DNA from: Stieleria mannarensis
Lineage (GTDB): Bacteria; Planctomycetota; Planctomycetia; Pirellulales; Pirellulaceae
Assembly (NCBI RefSeq): GCF_014154935.1
Contig: NZ_JACEHH010000007.1
Coordinates: forward strand, 169,529 to 233,528
Direction of reading: 5' to 3'
Length of the DNA stretch: 64,000 bases
A program made the translations under genes and the position numbers. Shown here in pieces: positions 62,348 through 64,000 of the stretch (within the stretch, counting starts at the first letter, position 1; each line of letters starts with the position of its first letter). The notes beneath the pieces were generated by a model. The model did not search any database. It was not told where the DNA came from and saw only the letters and a program-made list of their open reading frames with translations.

Positions 62348-62702
62348 AACAGCTTCGAGCGAGCGCTGGTGTGCAGGCTAAAGCCGCCCCAGCTGATGCG
62401 ACCGCAGCGACGCGGAATCGCTTTCTCCGGTGTACGATGGCCCTTCCGGGCCGTCGATTGCACTACTGAGCGATTTGGCAGCCAAATCAAATTCTCTTCC
62501 TCCGGGAGAGACGGCGTTTCCGCAGCAAGCAAACGCCAGAGAGGGCACGCGGCTCGCGAACGCCTCGACGACTTCCGCTACGATCAAATCCGTCCGCTAG
62601 ACAATCGCCGTCCGACGGGTGCGGTCCAGAAACGCGATCGGATCGCCCCGCGACCGTTCGCAAGGCGATCCGATGATTGCCACTTGACTCGCGTCGGCTT
62701 TC
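62348..62702. other. Intergenic stretch with hairpins
   Basis: It holds the GTACGATGGCC repeat (62432-62456) and a hairpin, GATTTGG-CAG-CCAAATC (62472-62488). No gene. It lies at the 3' ends of two convergent genes, so the hairpins may end transcripts. Confidence 0.65.
62432..62456. repeat. GTACGATGGCCC..TTCCGGGCCGTCG repeat, copy 2
   Basis: GTACGATGGCCCTTCCGGGC plus CGTCG, nearly identical to 38423-38449. The core is a GGCCC-TTCC-GGGCC hairpin. Confidence 0.85.
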
Positions 62703-63560
62703 TCAGCTCTCGACCGTTTCAACGACCGGCTTGGATTCCCACTGGAATTCGGCGCCCAGGCGAGCTTGCTGTGCATCGATAAAGGCCATCAGTCGTTCGG
62801 CAAAATCGCGGATTTCCTTGTCCTTGATCACCAAATCGGAAGCGTTCTCCTTGCCGCTGAGTGGCTCTACTGTTTCGGTGGCGAACTCGCCGAGTTCGAT
62901 TTCACCCTGCTCGGCGACCGCACGCAGGTAGGCCAGGGCGACGGTCAGGTGGCGGAGCGATTGTCCGGTGTCATAACGGTATTGATCGCGATCGCGTTCC
63001 AACCGGGCTTTGCGAATCTCCTTTTCTTCCGCCGCGATGTTAGCCGAGACGCCTTTCTTGACGACCGGGTTTTTCGAGTTCTGGTGCTGCACGGAATCGG
63101 CGGTCGCCCGGATCAGGTGCGACTTGGCGACGGCCAATTCACCCATCGTTGCCAACACTTCGATTTCTCGCGAGCTGGGCGCCGGCTCGTTGTCCTGCAA
63201 GCTGGTCGACACTTCCTCCATCGTGTCGGCAACTTTCATGATCCTGGATTCCTCTTTGACCATCGCCGCCGACGCCGCGAGCTGCAACCAAGCCGAGCAT
63301 TTGTCCAGCGTGGCCGAGAGCGCCGCCTTGTCGCTCGATCCGGCTTGCTCGCGAACCTTTGTCAGGTTTTCCAGCGCTTCGTAGCACAGCGGCCAGTAAC
63401 TGCTTTTGGACACGATCACCCATCCGCTGACACTCTCGGGTCGCTCATCCCGAATCGTTGGCCGATCGCTCGTTGACACCTTCGACTCATCGGCAAGTCC
63501 ACTGCCAGCGAACACACTCAAACCGGCCACCAACGCTGCAACGGAAAACGTCATCTTCAT
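62703..63560 (-). CDS. Secreted helical protein of unknown function
   Basis: A 285-residue exported protein. The signal peptide is 1-23 (FSVAALVAGLSVFAGSGLA). The mature part is nearly all alpha helix (LENLTKVREQAGSSDKAALSATLDKCSAWLQL, EEKEIRKARLERDRDQYRYDTGQSLRHLTVALAYLRAV). A short acidic loop, NEPAPSSREIE, lies midway. It may be a periplasmic four-helix-bundle or tetratricopeptide-like protein. No motif identifies it. The ATG 63560 start is clear. Confidence 0.75.
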   Translation of the reverse strand: MKMTFSVAALVAGLSVFAGSGLADESKVSTSDRPTIRDERPESVSGWVIVSKSSYWPLCYEALENLTKVREQAGSSDKAALSATLDKCSAWLQLAASAAMVKEESRIMKVADTMEEVSTSLQDNEPAPSSREIEVLATMGELAVAKSHLIRATADSVQHQNSKNPVVKKGVSANIAAEEKEIRKARLERDRDQYRYDTGQSLRHLTVALAYLRAVAEQGEIELGEFATETVEPLSGKENASDLVIKDKEIRDFAERLMAFIDAQQARLGAEFQWESKPVVETVES

Positions 63561-64000
63561 TGCTCAAAGCCTCGCGCGGAAGAGAGAAGGGGGATTGAGC
63601 TTCGAACAACTCAGCTCATTGCCGAGCGATAAACGCAATCATCGGACCAATTCCCCGTATCAAAATCGGCAGAGCTGAAAAAAACTGCAGAAATTGGAGG
63701 ACGCTACGCCGGACAAAAACGTAGCTACCTTCGCCAGAAGGTGGATCCGCGCTCTTTTTCACGTGCGGGCCAGTGTCGTGGCGTTACCATCACGTCGCAC
63801 CAACAGTTCCATTCTCATGATCGTTCGCCGCCCAGCCCGGCGAGGTAGCGGAAAAAGATTTTCCAATCCGCCACAAACATATTTCCATGCAGGTTCAACG
63901 GTGCAGCCAGCCCTTGGTCAAATAGCACCGGTAAAATGGCGCCACCCTAGCTCTTTTGCACTGCAGAGCGGCAGACAAGAAAAAGGTGTCAGGACAAGAA
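63561..64000. other. Intergenic end of the window
   Basis: No gene seen. It contains the short copy 3 of the GTAGCTAC repeat (63721-63752) and, at the very end, ACAAGAAAAAGGTGTCAGGACAAGAA, a low-complexity word typical of planctomycete intergenic repeats. Confidence 0.6.
63721..63752. repeat. GTAGCTAC repeat, copy 3 (shortened)
   Basis: GTAGCTACCTTCGCCAGAAG, then GTGGATCCGCGC, after which similarity to copy 2 ends. Only the left half is kept. Confidence 0.85.

Noticed and set aside
1..64000. tRNA, rRNA, tmRNA or CRISPR array
   Set aside because: I looked for cloverleaf, T-loop (GGTTCGAATCC) and regularly spaced direct repeats and found none. The tandem repeats present have no spacers of equal length.
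1..64000. Defence, phage or conjugation gene cluster
   Set aside because: None of the reading frames carries recognisable integrase, transposase, toxin, restriction or phage structural motifs.

Overview
The window is a GC-rich chromosomal segment from a planctomycete, most probably of the Pirellulaceae (Rhodopirellula and relatives). The evidence is a DUF1559 prepilin-like protein followed by a small lipoprotein, a secreted formylglycine-type sulfatase, a ThuA-domain protein, a squalene-cyclase-like repeat protein with an N-terminal membrane anchor, MoxR/DUF58/VWA genes, and many short palindromic or tandem intergenic repeats of the kind this group carries. I see no rRNA, tRNA, CRISPR array, insertion-sequence transposase or phage gene. 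All genes look like ordinary chromosomal genes.

Layout. 1-7.5 kb: intergenic hairpins, a SurA/PpiC-like foldase, a lipoprotein, tsaB (tRNA t6A), two tandem metallophosphoesterases and a DUF1559/lipoprotein pair closed by a clear terminator. 7.9-12.0 kb: ThuA protein, DUF3859, DUF2071 and the prenyltransferase-like protein. 12.6-27.6 kb: one uninterrupted minus-strand respiratory cluster, transcribed actA-actB-actC-actDE-actF-small membrane protein-sco-coxB-coxA-coxC-cox4. It encodes an alternative complex III (quinol:cytochrome c oxidoreductase) feeding a caa3-like, A2-type cytochrome c oxidase. 27.8-41 kb: folK, sulfatase, an MlaF-MlaE fusion with an adjacent membrane-anchored protein, an LRR protein, an unknown 538-aa protein, a GT2 glycosyltransferase, a Nif3-like protein, infC and an S4 RNA-binding protein. 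41-48 kb: a giant coiled-coil protein built on a 45-residue repeat, an outer-membrane barrel protein, dus and a secreted DUF2092-like protein. 48-57 kb: a MoxR-DUF58-BatA/VWA set and a second large VWA protein, with a Wza-like exporter and a companion lipoprotein between them. 57-63.6 kb: a thioredoxin/PDZ protein, a threonine-dehydratase-like enzyme, a one-heme secreted protein and two unknowns.

How the genes work together. In the respiratory cluster, ActC/ActF would oxidise quinol, ActB carries Fe-S clusters, ActA (five CxxCH) and the heme domain fused to ActD pass electrons on, and the cytochrome-c-tailed COX II delivers them to COX I, with Sco loading CuA. MoxR, DUF58 and VWA proteins typically act as an envelope chaperone or maturation system. 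The MlaFE fusion points to lipid transport to the outer membrane.

The most unusual observations are the ActD-ActE fusion, a roughly 120-residue His/Glu/Ala-rich insertion in COX III together with His-rich tails on other cluster subunits, a possible MCE substitute beside MlaFE, the 45-residue-period coiled coil, a signal peptide made from a 15-bp minisatellite, a 164-bp MITE-like element with perfect 20-bp ends, and several dispersed palindromic repeat families. I found no clearly novel defence or mobile system. Start codons were chosen by eye, and remote-homology statements are from memory, not from searches.
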